NCBI GenBank assembly: GCA_051294375.1
Contig: CM119266.1
Coordinates: 7,085,431 to 7,149,430 of the forward strand
Direction of reading: 5' to 3'
DNA: 64,000 nucleotides
From: Paraspadella gotoi
Taxonomy: Eukaryota; Chaetognatha
Shown: positions 52,854 through 63,500 of the stretch, piece by piece
How positions within the stretch are numbered: the first letter of the stretch is position 1
Layout of the letters: the number at the start of each line of letters is the position of its first letter
Position numbers and translations under genes: made by a program
The notes under the pieces: generated by a model
What the model saw: the letters and a program-made list of their open reading frames with translations, nothing else
What the model was told of the DNA's origin: nothing
The model's database searches: none

Positions 52854-55069
52854 ATGCGTCATTTCCTTTTCATCTTCCTTTTATTTTTTTCTCGCAATGA
52901 AGCCTCCAGGTTAGTATTTTTTTTCATTTAGTAAGTTTGTCTAGCTATTTAGTTGAGAATAAATTAAACAGGAGAGGCTGGTGGACTAGTCCATTTCCTG
53001 CGGAATGTGTCGAGATCCTGGAGGGCGTCTCCACCACAGCCTCGGGCCTCACGGACTGTATCCTGAAAAACTCATTCCCTCAATTCACATCTTGCGAGTT
53101 TTGTCACTCTTACTTCACTCAGGTGAGTTCTCCGGTTATCCGCCTGAGATTATTGTCACGTTTTGAGTTTAATGTTTTGATATCAATTTGTGTTAAAACT
53201 ATAATTTAGTTTGGCGAATGGGTTTTGCGGTATTTATATTTCCCCGAATTGTTATTGAAGTATTTACAAATTGTAGCTGTGTGGATTAATTCTTGTAGCC
53301 TTAATTTCTTGGTTTATTTTATATTTAATTGTCGCTTTTACTGAAGTTTATTCACATTCGGTTTTTGTTAGGAATATTTAGACATCTCAATACTATCTTA
53401 ACGTCGAACTTGTTGCGGTATCTTCACACCGCCTCACGTCTTACCATCGTTCAGCCAATCCCATTAGCTCAGAGGGGGAACGCACCATCCTAAGCGTTAC
53501 ATTCCATCCACAGTCCTAACGACTTCCCTCTGAGTTGGCAAAGCGCGACCCTTACAGGGAAACGCGCCAGTGACTGGATGGAGGCGTCACCGAGGGTCGG
53601 AAGCCCCCAAAGCCAACAGTGAAATGCCCCATCCCAATTAGCATCACAGGAAACCCGGCAGTTGCAATAATCTCCTATTTAAATTTTAAATATTAACAGA
53701 TGCGCAAATACTACTCGAGACTCGAGAATGAAAAACCAACGAACTCGTCTAAGCCATGTTACGACATCCTTTCCTTTGGTGAGAAGGTCAACTTGATTGA
53801 GGTACGGATTTTGCTCAAATTGCACTCACCTTTTTGGTTTAAATAGAAGTTTAATTTTTTTTATTTCAAATCGATTCGAAGGATATGGGAATGGTTACTG
53901 AAAACTTTAACGTTATAATCATGTTATAAAATTGGCACAACCAATATAAAAATTATCCATTCATTTAATACATAAACTATCTTTCCCTGACTTTGGACAG
54001 GCTTTGATGGTTTAAGGCCTCCATCACTCTTACAAGATAATGACATAGCAGGTCCCTGCATGCTTTCAATCAAGACTCTCTCACAGTCTCGTTTATTCAC
54101 TCCCAGAGTACCTGGCTTCCCTATAAATGAAGTGGTATAATGTTTCAAAGAATGTTTCAATTGTATGAATGTATTGTATATTAGAACACCAATTCTCTAA
54201 GTTTAGTCGGGTAAGACTAGAAGTATCAACCCTCCCTTCCCCCCCCTCATCTCCCGCCCGCCTCCCACAGAACGTCTACTCCGCAGCGACCCACCTCTGG
54301 CGATTACCCCACTGCGCCGCCTGCTTCGACGACGACGGCGAAGAAATGACGATGAACAACGCGACGCTCGATTTCTTCGCCCTCTACGCCGACTACATCG
54401 CATGTCAGACGCGTAACCAAGGCAACGCCAGCGCCGTCTGCCGGGAGTGCCGGAAAGACTACGATACCGTCAATAGTTATTACGGTAAGTTAACTTAATC
54501 ATTTCTTTTCATTTCGGAGGCGTTAGTAGCGTTGCTTAATTGTTTGCTCGAGTACATGAAGTTTAATTAGGTTTTACGTCCTATTATTTTGAATTTTGTT
54601 AACGAATTGACATTAAAACGTCATCGTCATCGTATACCTGCAAAATTAACCAGGAAGTAAATGACAACAAAAAAAATTCTTCAATTAATATTTTCTAACC
54701 TTTTTTCTAGAAAATCGTCGGATTGAATTTAAGTTAATTGTGCACTTTCGGGTTTGACATTCATTTGACACTCTTAAAAACTTTTGAATTTCAATTAACA
54801 ATAGTATTTAATTGGATGAATAACTATCGCCACCAGACAAACAATTCACCGGAAATGGCGCCATCTGCATGGACGTGAGCAACGCATGGAACCGGACTCG
54901 CCAGGATTGGAACCTTGAGTTCAGCTGTCGCGTCATCCCGCGGGATCTCTTCCTTCTCGGCGCCTTCACCGTTTTCTTCCTTCTCCTCCCCGTCATCTTT
55001 TACATCAGCATGTTCCTCAACTCGGAGTACGAACGCGTCCCCGAGGAAAAGATCGAGGTTGGCCTATAG
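52854..55069 (+). CDS. OSTM1: Osteopetrosis-associated transmembrane protein 1 (OSTM1), 5 exons (251 aa)
   Basis: Exons 52854-52909, 52972-53122, 53700-53801, 54271-54484 and 54837-55069; all phases close, stop TAG. Exon 1 encodes a signal peptide (RHFLFIFLLFFS). The luminal domain is Cys-rich and N-glycosylatable (CVEILEGVS, CEFCHSYFTQ, HCAACF, NNATLDFF, CRECRKDYD, CMDVSNAWNRTRQDWN), in the order seen in OSTM1. One membrane helix FLLLPVIFYISMFL lies near the C-terminus and is followed by a short cytosolic tail (EYERVPEEKIEVGL). OSTM1 is the obligate beta-subunit of the lysosomal Cl-/H+ exchanger CLC-7. The protein is shorter than human (334 aa), mainly through a short N-terminal luminal part. 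Intron 3 holds a SINE directly before the acceptor. Confidence 0.88.
53412..53670 (+). mobile_element. SINE family S1, copy 5
   Basis: Starts GTTGCGGTATCTTCACACCG, carries an A-box-like TTAGCTCAGAGGG, then GTTGGCAAAGCG, CGCCAGTGACTGGATGGAGG, GGGTCGGAAGCCCCCAAAGC and the 3' end GCATCACAGGAAACCCGGCA with GTTGCAATAA. About 85% identical to the reverse complement of 56963-57222. Its 3' end lies about 30 bp before an OSTM1 acceptor. Confidence 0.8.
53928..54175 (+). repeat. Interspersed repeat R1, copy 2
   Basis: Matches the reverse complement of 2205-2380 (ACAACCAATATAA, ATTATCCATTCATTT, TTTGGACAGGCT, GCTTTCAATCAA). In the OSTM1 intron 53802-54270. Confidence 0.55.
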
Positions 55070-55945
55070 TTGGGGGGGGGGTGGGTCGGGTGTAGTGACG
55101 TGGAACTTGTGAAGAAAGTTAGGTTAGGAATTTTGCTCCTTGACTTTAATTGGCGTTGTAACCATGTACGTCCCACGTTGCTTTTTATTGCTCAAAACTT
55201 CATAACAATCAAAACATGAGTTTTTTCTGTAATTATTTATTGAATACTATTCTGAGCTTTGAAAATTTCTTGTTTCGGCATTATTAACAGAGCAGAGGGG
55301 ATAAGACTTGAAGCTAAATACAAAAGCGCGACAGATTAGATTTGACGGACCCCCTTGTGACCTCGAGTCGCGCAGTGGTCTAAGCTTAATAACCGGTTTT
55401 CCAAATCCCCCGCGTTGTTTTAAAAGTCTATTCGCACGAGTTTTTACATTGAGCTCGAATTTTTAAATGCATTGACGGATCGATAATTGTCACCTCATCG
55501 CTGGGCTTGCATGTTTGGCGAGGAAAAATTATTGGAGTATATTAGTTAACCTTTTAACACAGTCTTAACACGATTTCATTAGCGAAAGCTCTGTTTAAAT
55601 TAATCCACGTAATATTGACATTCAAAGAGCTTCTGTTAACACATTCGTAAATTTAAAATATTTTATTACTTTACCGAGCAGCGTTCAAACGATTTACGAT
55701 ATATAGCTGTATCGGTTACTGTTTTTCAATATAATCTTTATATGTACGTCCCCAAAAAAAATTGTAAATTCGCGTGTTTAAACAATTGTATTCAACGCCA
55801 ACATTTTCTTCAACCTTCGATTAATTAATGACCACGGCTCCTCAAGCAAGCGACTCGACGAAATGATGTCTGGTAGCTCCACGTCGCGCCTTCTCTCTAC
55901 TCTCTACCAACGACGATTCTTGACCTGGGAACCGGCTTTGCTTTA
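55070..55945. other. Intergenic region OSTM1-SLC25A44
   Basis: No exon. At about 55370-55385 CGCGCAGTGGTCTAAGC resembles a Pol III A box, but no B box follows, so a SINE head remnant is only a guess. Confidence 0.35.
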
Positions 55946-57793
55946 ATGGCACCGTCACCGCAAAGCTCTGAAACAGCGATGGAGACCAAGAAACGCGTTA
56001 AAGTCGTCGAGTGGCATATGCTGAACAAAGTCAAGTATTATCCGTTACAAATGGTTTCTGCCGTCACTATTCGCTGCGCGCTTTATCCCTTCACGCTCGT
56101 CAAAACGCGGATACAGGTTGGCGGAAGTGATTAGAAGCGAGTGATCTAACAGAGATTGAGAAGTGTAAATTGTGGCATTGATCCTAAAGTGATCCTCAAT
56201 TTTTTTTATTAAGATTCAAGATCAAAAGGCAGTCTACAACGGAACCTTCGACGCCATTCGAAAGATTCACCGCTACGAAGGCGTCCGAGGATTTTATCGG
56301 GGATTTTGGGTCAACTCCCTCCAGGTTTGTGAATACTCGTCTCTCGAAGCGATCGAGCCGATTAAGCTATTTGCTCCCCGATGATCTCAAAAGGTCTTCT
56401 CTAGCGTCTTCTACTTCTCCGCCTACGAGGGCGCTCGTCACGTAATGTCCACGCGACTGGGCATCTACCATCCAACGCCACGCGCGTTTGTGGGCGGACT
56501 CTGCGCCTCGATGGCCGGGCGCTTGGTCGCCGTCCCATCGGAAGTGGTGTCGCTGCAGTTAATGCTCGTCAGTGGAAAATCCTTGCCTTCGAAGGATAAA
56601 CTCAACGTTGCCAGGTTGAGGGGCGGGAGAGAGTGCGAGTATATGAGAGACTTAATGGGAGAGAGCAACCGCCGACCTGAAACTATTCTGTCCTTTTGTC
56701 GATATTTTTCGCTGCAGAATTGAAATTCCGCCGGAGGCGAGGAAAACTAAAACCGGCGTCTTCCGCGCCATCGTCGCCGAGATTTACCGTCGTCACGGCC
56801 TTCTCGGCTTCTACCGGGGCTACTGGATTTCAGTGGGCACCTTCGCTCCTCACAGCGCTCTGTGGTGGTCTTATTATCACTTCTACAATGGTAGGAATTA
56901 CATGAATTCGGCTAATTGTTATTGGATACAAAGTATTTGCGCCTTTTGAGAAATTAGTCAATTATGGCAACAGCCGGGTTGCCTGTGATGCCCATTGGGA
57001 TGGGGCATCTCACTGTTGGCTTTGGGGGCTTCCGACCCTCAGTGACGCCTCCAGTCACTGGCGCGGTTACCCTAGGACGGTCTCGCTTTGCCAACGCAGA
57101 GGGAAGTCATTAGGACTGTGGATGGAACACTACGCCTGGGATGGTGTGTTCCCCCTCTGAGCCAATGGATTTGGCTGAAGGATGGTGGACGTGAGGCGGT
57201 GTGAATATACCGCCACACAATCATGAATGTTTTTTTTTTTTTTGATGATTCTAACAAATGAAAAACATTCTGCCATGTCCAATTTTCCAGGTTTAATGTC
57301 GAAAACGCTGCCCGATTTCGCGCCCGCTCTTCTCGTCCAGGCGATCTCGGGCCCCTTGGCCGGGATGTCAGCCTCTCTCTTCACCAATCCCCTCGACGTG
57401 ATCAGAGCTAGAGTTCAGGCGAGAAAAGGGGAAGGGGAAAGAGTCGGTTTAGTTGGTGATTTTAATGAACGTTGCTCTTCATTTAGGCCAAGGGAAGCGG
57501 ATCCACAAAAGATGCCGTCATGAAGCTGTGGGCGAACGAAGGGTGGAGGATGTTGACGAAAGGTCTCTCGGCCAGGTTAGGGACATGAAGTTTACGAAAC
57601 TGAGTTATTTCGAAATTATTATTTTCTTATTTCAGTCATGATGTTAATTTAATATTTTATCTCTTATACTCCATTCATATCCTCTCCCAGACTTCTTCAG
57701 TCGGGATTCTTCTCAGTCTTCATGGCCGTCGGTTACGAAACCGTCAAACGCCTCAGCCTGAAAGAGGAGTACAAGGGCACAGTCCCTTGGTAG
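55946..57793 (+). CDS. SLC25A44: Mitochondrial carrier SLC25A44, 7 exons (331 aa)
   Basis: Exons 55946-56116, 56214-56324, 56394-56614, 56718-56890, 57291-57418, 57487-57575 and 57691-57793 close in phase to TAG. Three carrier repeats are visible with signature segments YPFTLVKTRIQ, VPSEVVSLQLML and the canonical NPLDVIRARVQ; each repeat ends in the GFYRG-type element (GVRGFYRGFW, LLGFYRGYW, GWRMLTKGLSAR). The N-terminal EWHMLNKVKYYPLQM and the C-terminal KRLSLKEEY match SLC25A44, the inner-membrane branched-chain amino acid transporter. The first two signatures are degenerate, as is normal for this member. The intron after 57418 starts with GC (CAG|GCGAGA), placed by the gap-free match RARVQ|AKGSGS. 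Intron 4 contains a SINE. Confidence 0.92.
56963..57222 (-). mobile_element. SINE family S1, copy 6
   Basis: On the minus strand it begins TTGTGTGGCGGTATATTCAC and ends GGCATCACAGGCAACCCGGC then TGTTGCCATAA, with the same internal order as the copy in OSTM1. It occupies most of SLC25A44 intron 4. It is the best-preserved full-length S1 copy with this head type. Confidence 0.8.
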
Positions 57794-58350
57794 ATCCGTC
57801 GCCGCCCATAAAAGAAGACGACGTCGCTGACACCAAACTGTTTCATTTAAAAATCGAAAACTCTCGTGTCGGAGCTGATACTCGGTTGGAGGGGGAATCT
57901 CGGGATCCCCGATGTCCACACGAATTTGTATCCAACATTTCCCATCTAAAGTTTAAAATCGACTCATTTGTTTTCGTCGGACATTGCCGACGGTTTATTT
58001 GCGTGCTATCTCTTTTTGGTGATCTCTTTAGTTTTAAATGGACATATTAGATCAAATTTTTTAGAACAAATATTTATTGGATTTTTATACTGAATGTTAT
58101 TTTTTTGATCTCATTGTCATTTGTTTATAGTTTATATGTTCGCATCAAATCAATTTTTTAATTCTAGTTCTTCAATCTCATGTGTAATCTTGCTCATATT
58201 TTTTAAAAAATTTAATCTGTGAAATGCAAATGAGTTAGTTAGATCATACTATTTAAATTAATTTTTATTTTTAATCGTTCAAAAGCTAAAAAAATAGTTT
58301 ATAATTTCATGTTTATCACATAATATCGATATTTATTTTCCTCCTGTCAG
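57794..58350 (+). other. SLC25A44 3' UTR and spacer
   Basis: It becomes AT-rich after about 58020. No exon is seen. A usable acceptor (CCTCCTGTCAG) at its end starts the orphan exon. Confidence 0.35.
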
Positions 58351-58563
58351 CGTGCGCTCTTGGACGGGATTCTTTCCGACTCGGAGGCGGAACCTGACGT
58401 CGAAGTCAACGTCAGCTTTTCTCTTGGCTCCGGAGAATCCACTGTAGATCATCGCCCTTTTCGCTTCAACTCTGACCCCGACATGATGCGGATACAACGT
58501 TCCGGCTCAGGCCTCGTTTTCACTGCGAGCCTCAGCACTAGCTCCCATCCAGATTTTAACTAG
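58351..58563 (+). CDS. Orphan terminal exon of unknown gene (70 codons)
   Basis: A GC-rich open segment begins right after a good acceptor (TTTTCCTCCTGTCAG) and runs in one frame (RALLDGILSDSEAEPDVEVN ... SLSTSSHPDFN) to TAG. Composition and codon usage match real exons here, unlike the AT-rich flanks. No upstream partner exon is found between SLC25A44 and this point. It could be an alternative last exon of SLC25A44 (which would need a phase-0 donor upstream), a remnant of a lost gene, or a misplaced exon. Confidence 0.35.
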   Translation, partial: RALLDGILSDSEAEPDVEVNVSFSLGSGESTVDHRPFRFNSDPDMMRIQRSGSGLVFTASLSTSSHPDFN

Positions 58564-59240
58564 TCCAGCATTCCATCGAACTCTCTCGACACGGAGAGAC
58601 TATGACAAGAACGCGTCGAGAATTAAAAGCGAAAAAGAAACTATTCTTGTATTTTCCTCTATAAAATTAAAAATAACTCAGATCGTGCAAAGAATATTCT
58701 TCAGAAGGAAGAAATGCATACAAAAAGATATCTAGGCTAAGGACTAAAGTTGACCGCCGAATCTAAACCGATGTAATATAAGTTATTTAACCATGAACCA
58801 TTAAAGATAACATTAAGAGGATTGTACTTAGTACATTACAATAACAGTACGGGAGGCGTTGGCGGAGATCACGAGAGTGAAAAGAAAAACATTGAAAGTA
58901 ATAACCTATGACATCTTCCTCAGATTTACATTATTGTTTACAGATTTACATTATTGTTATTATCATTTCAGAAAATTCACAAATTAATCTGCTACTGTAA
59001 ATATGATAATATTTTTTTATTACTTAATATTTTTCACCCTCGCGGTCTTCGCCGTCGATCAGTACAGGAACTAGATTGCGCAACGTAAATACTGATGGAA
59101 GTGAGGAACTTGGAAGGCGTCTTCTAAGTCGAAGTCGAACCGTAAGATGGCGGAGCTTGGAGCGTCCGAAAATAGATTCAGTCCGCCATGATCTCCGTCC
59201 GATTCGCGTCTGAACGCCTCGCGCGCGCGAGACGTCATGA
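58564..59240. other. Spacer and G gamma 3' UTR
   Basis: On the minus strand this is the 3' UTR of the G gamma gene, with AATAAA at 59021-59016. The stretch 59071-59240 is unusually GC-rich for a UTR in this window. Confidence 0.4.
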
Positions 59241-59827
59241 TCACAAAAGAGAGCAGCTCTCGAAGCTGCTTTTTTTCCTGGGGGAAAAATTGAGATAGCG
59301 GTTTGACGTTATATTTCGGAAAATGTTAATTTAGAGGGAATTGATTTATGAGGTAGACTGATGTAGTCAATGATTGACTCGATTAATTATTGGTCACCTG
59401 AAAGGATTTTCCTTTTGGTGAGAAAATCCGTTGACCAGTGGATCATCCTTCTTGTTGGCTTCCGAAAAATCGATGATGTCTTGGACGCACTCGCTCACTC
59501 TGAGAAGATTGAGGCGAAAAAGATGCTTTTAACAGGAAAATGTTGCGTTGGACTTAAAGAGAATAACATTAATTTTTACAAAAGTCAAGTTAAAAAACAT
59601 TGTTCCCATTATTCCTAGTTTGTCTCTGTGATGTTTCATTTGGACTCCTGAATTCTGAAACAACCAATATAACACGAAGGCCCTTCTGCTTGGGCGTTTT
59701 ATCATATTCGCAATAAATCAAAATCTGCCTTTTATAACCATCTTTTAAATCACCTCTTCCTTTCCATCCTGGCTTCGACCCTGAGTTGCTCGACCTCGAG
59801 CTTCTTTGAAGTCAGTTGCTGCTGCAT
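59241..59827 (-). CDS. G-protein gamma subunit, 3 coding exons (70 aa)
   Basis: Minus-strand exons 59827-59754, 59499-59398 and 59277-59241 join in phase 2. The protein has the G gamma plan at its usual length: an N-terminal helix QQQLTSKKLEVEQLRVEARM that pairs with G beta, the middle VSECVQDIIDFSEANKKDD, the conserved PLVNGFSHQKENPFR, and a C-terminal CaaX box CSLL. Leu at the last position predicts geranylgeranylation of the Cys and membrane anchoring. The start ATG is 3 bases inside an exon that follows the acceptor CTCTGAGTAG, so the 5' UTR is spliced. It is arranged head-to-head with the LEM-domain gene, with about 680 bp between start codons. Which vertebrate gamma subtype is closest cannot be said from this alone. 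Confidence 0.9.
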
Positions 59828-60504
59828 CTTCTACTCAGAGGCACTTGAATATTTTATACTATCGGTTTATTGCTGTTACGAAGGCACTGGATACTGGAAC
59901 GCTTCGTCGACGTCGACGGAAAAGTCGAGTGACTCGATTACGAGAAGTTTTGGCTGTTTCGGTTTCGAGGCTGTTGTTGTTGTCGTCGTAGATCGCCTGG
60001 TTCGTGTTTGTTGTCGTCCTCCTCTTCCTCCGACGCAGCCTTTTGCCTCGACGCGGCGGCGCAGCTGCAGCCGCTGCTGTCTTCCGTTTCTCCCCTGTTG
60101 CGTCTCTTTCTCTTTCTTCTCTTTAATTTCCACTCTGTCTCGGTTTTTCTACCCCTAACCGAAAACGGGGGGGATTCTTTATTTGAATAGGGGCTCCTCC
60201 GTCTCACACGGTCTCGCTCTCTCTCTTCCGCCACTGGCCCACGCGGCTCCGTTTCGTCATTAAAACCAATTAAACTCCGTCTCTATCGTTGGTTTTTTTT
60301 TTCTTTTCCCATATTCAGTGATTGAAATAAATAAAAAAAAGGAAGAAAGAACTGACTGACTTTACGGCTTCCTTTCCCCGCCGCTGCCCCGCCGCGGCCG
60401 CCTTTCGGACGGGCGACAGCAGCGGATTCGGCGTCTTTCTCGGCGCCGGAAGATTCGGCGATCGTCGACGAAACTAAAAGCCGGACGACCAAGACTATCG
60501 AGAC
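59828..60504. promoter_or_regulatory. Shared divergent promoter region, G gamma / LEM gene
   Basis: The two genes start on opposite sides of this GC- and CT-rich 0.7-kb stretch. It should hold both promoters and the G gamma 5' UTR exon. No TATA box is seen. The long antisense open frames here are low-complexity products of CT/GA-rich DNA. Confidence 0.4.
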
Positions 60505-63500
60505 ATGGCGGCGGAAATCACTGACTCAGAGCTTAGGTGATAAAAAACACTTTTTCGAGCTGGGATCGGACCGGGCCGAAAAGGGGGAAAAATAAAATCC
60601 CAATTATAACCGGGAATTGTTTTTCGTTTCTTGTTCTGTGAAAAGTTTATAAATTACGTAGTACTCTACAATCATACGTCGTTGCTATCTTTTGAAATAT
60701 GCTTGATATTTTTTTTGTTTCCAATGGGAATCATTTCTAAAAATAAATTCAGACCCGAACTCTTGTGACTCATGGTCATGAGTCTATTTTTAGTAGTACT
60801 TCTATAGTAGTTCTTTTTTCTTAGTAAAATATCAAATCGTTCTTATTTTTAATTACCTCATGGCTATGATGTCATTTTCTATCATTTCGCCCTCTATTAG
60901 AAATCTTTAATAAACGGGTTTAACAATATAAGTCTGGCTTTTTTGAATTCTCCCACATCCTCTCAAACCGGTTTCGACTCGTTCCTCGTAGATTTTGGAA
61001 TTTTTGCGTTTTTAAATTCCGACTGAACTGGGTACAATTGTATTCCAGACTCTGGATCATAATTTCAGTTGTTCAGGAAAAGTTCATTTTACGATTTTGA
61101 GGATTTTAATAGCGATTGTTGGACTCTAATAATGATTTCTTTTTACCCAGTTCGTAATTATTTCTTTTTTTCGCTACTGCGGGCGGTTTTTTAATAAAAA
61201 TTTTTTTGTCAATAAAACTATCCGACGTTTGTCATTACATAAACCTTTAGAAAGCTTACATTGTTGTTATTTTATCCAGGGAAGAACTGACGGCTTTCGG
61301 AGTCGACGTTGGTCCCATCACAGACGCAACCAGAAAGTTATGGGTCAGAAAGTTGGACAAGTTGAACGCGGAGAAGAGGAAGAAAAGAAGGTGATTATAT
61401 CGGGGAGATTGGGGGCAGATTTGGCCGGAGTGACTTGTATTAATTATTCCATTAATTGAAATTAATTTTAAGACAAGAGATATGATTTAATTGATATAAA
61501 GATATAAGATGAAAGGTTATAAAGAGATTTCAAGACGTAGTAAGATAAGATTTAAAATTAAATATATGAGTTTTGTAATTTAGTAAACACAAGGGGAATC
61601 ATCTTATAATTTTTAGTCGGATCTGCTTTCAGCAGATCCCGACTCTATAATTCACTTTGTCGGTCCGCCCCCTCAATCTTGTCGGGCATTCGCTTATATC
61701 ATGTCAGAACATCGAATTATGATAAATTATGCTAAAAAATGATGTCCGTCCGTCCGTGCCACCTTAGCAAAAAACACCAATTACTCTTGATTGGATGGAT
61801 GGATTGGAATAAAATCTTGTATGTGGGAAGGGAAGCGTGTGATTGAGCTGGATATGAAGTTTCGATGGAATCGTCCGAGTGGAAATGAGTTTAAATGGAA
61901 AAAACAAAAAAATATATTTTACTATTTGAACACCAATTACTCATGAGTGGATGGGGCGATTGACTTGAAATTTTGTATTTGGGTAGAAAAGTGTGTGATT
62001 AAACTGGAAATCAAGTTTCGATAGAATCGTTTGAGTGGAAATGAGTTTAAATGGAAAAAACAAAGAACCTGTTTCACTAATTGATTATGCTTCTTTTTAT
62101 TTTTATTTTAAATGTAAATGCAAGATGTATTAATTAATCAAATAATTATTCAGTTAACTAATCAAAACAAACATTTCGGATTTAATTAATAAGCCTAATT
62201 AATTAAATAATTAATTAATTACCGATAATGATCGTGGGCAGATCCGACAGTGTTTGCTCAAACTTGTTTATCTCAATTTAAGCCGAAATTATTATTGACT
62301 CGAAACCGATGCGTCTCGTCCTAGTTTTTTTTTTACTTTGGACGAACATAATTCCCAAATTCCTTCCCATCCCTTTTCTCTTCCCACCCAGATCCGCCCC
62401 CGTCCCCAACGGCGGCGGGAAATCCGTGGGCGGGTTCAGCTCCGATCCTGACGAAGACTACGACGTCGTCAAACCCGGCGCCAAATCCCGCCTCAATAAC
62501 AACAACAACAACCGGCGCCAAAGCTCTCGCTTCGACTCGACGCCGACGAAAAAAACGAACGACGGCGCCGAGACGTCGAAATCCTCCAACGCCGGCGTCG
62601 TACCCGGCGCCGCCAACATCAAGGGGCGCTACTCTCTCTCCGGCGCCGCGAGCAAAGCCGCCGACGTCCGGAAACTGAGCGAATTCGTTCGGCGCCGAGA
62701 GGAAGGAGAGATTTCGGACTCTGAGTCTGAAACGGAAGCGAAGAAGGTCGACGACCGTAAGACGACGACGACGACGACGACGATTAAGACGACGACGACC
62801 AAAGATCGAAAATGGGAGAAAAATGGAGAAGGAGATCGAAGGAGGGACGGAGGAGTAACGAAAGCCGAGCCGACGATGTGAGTCTGTGGGAAACGATGTG
62901 AAGATATACGGCTATTAAAACTAATACCGCAGAATTTATACATATAACATTATATAATAATAAACGTATAGATTAAAAGTGTCTTTTCTTCCAACCCCCG
63001 TAGCTCCCACTATACTCGCCCCTTCGACGCCCCCTTCTCCTCCAATGTCTCCTCCACAATTTCGTCTGCTTCATCAACATCATCATCATCATCGGCACTT
63101 CCGAAACTCTCGTCTCTCATTTCCGGAAGACCCGGAATCTCTCGGTTGCCGCTGCAGCCGCAACAGACGACCGTCTCCCGCAACAATCCCGTCGCGCCAA
63201 CTTCCGCCTTGAACGCCGCCTCGCGCCTCGATCCGTCGCTCTCGTCGTCTTCGTCGCCCAAGTTGGTCTTCAATGACAGCGTCGTCTCTGATCCCCACAA
63301 CAGCCTTTCCTCGGAACTCAGGTCAGGACGAGTAGTTTTAGACGAATTATTTCGTTTATTAAATATATTTCATATTATATCATTAATGGTCTCTCCTCTC
63401 CCAGGCCACGTCTCCCGATGAGCAACATCGGCCCTCGATCTTCGACGCCTTACAGCGGCTACATCGAAGCGAAACTCGGTCCCACGAGTCGGCGATCCGC

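Noticed and set aside
59938-60234. Antisense 98-codon frame between G gamma and the LEM gene
   Set aside because: Arg/Glu/Lys repeats produced by CT-rich DNA in a divergent promoter. No homology recognised.
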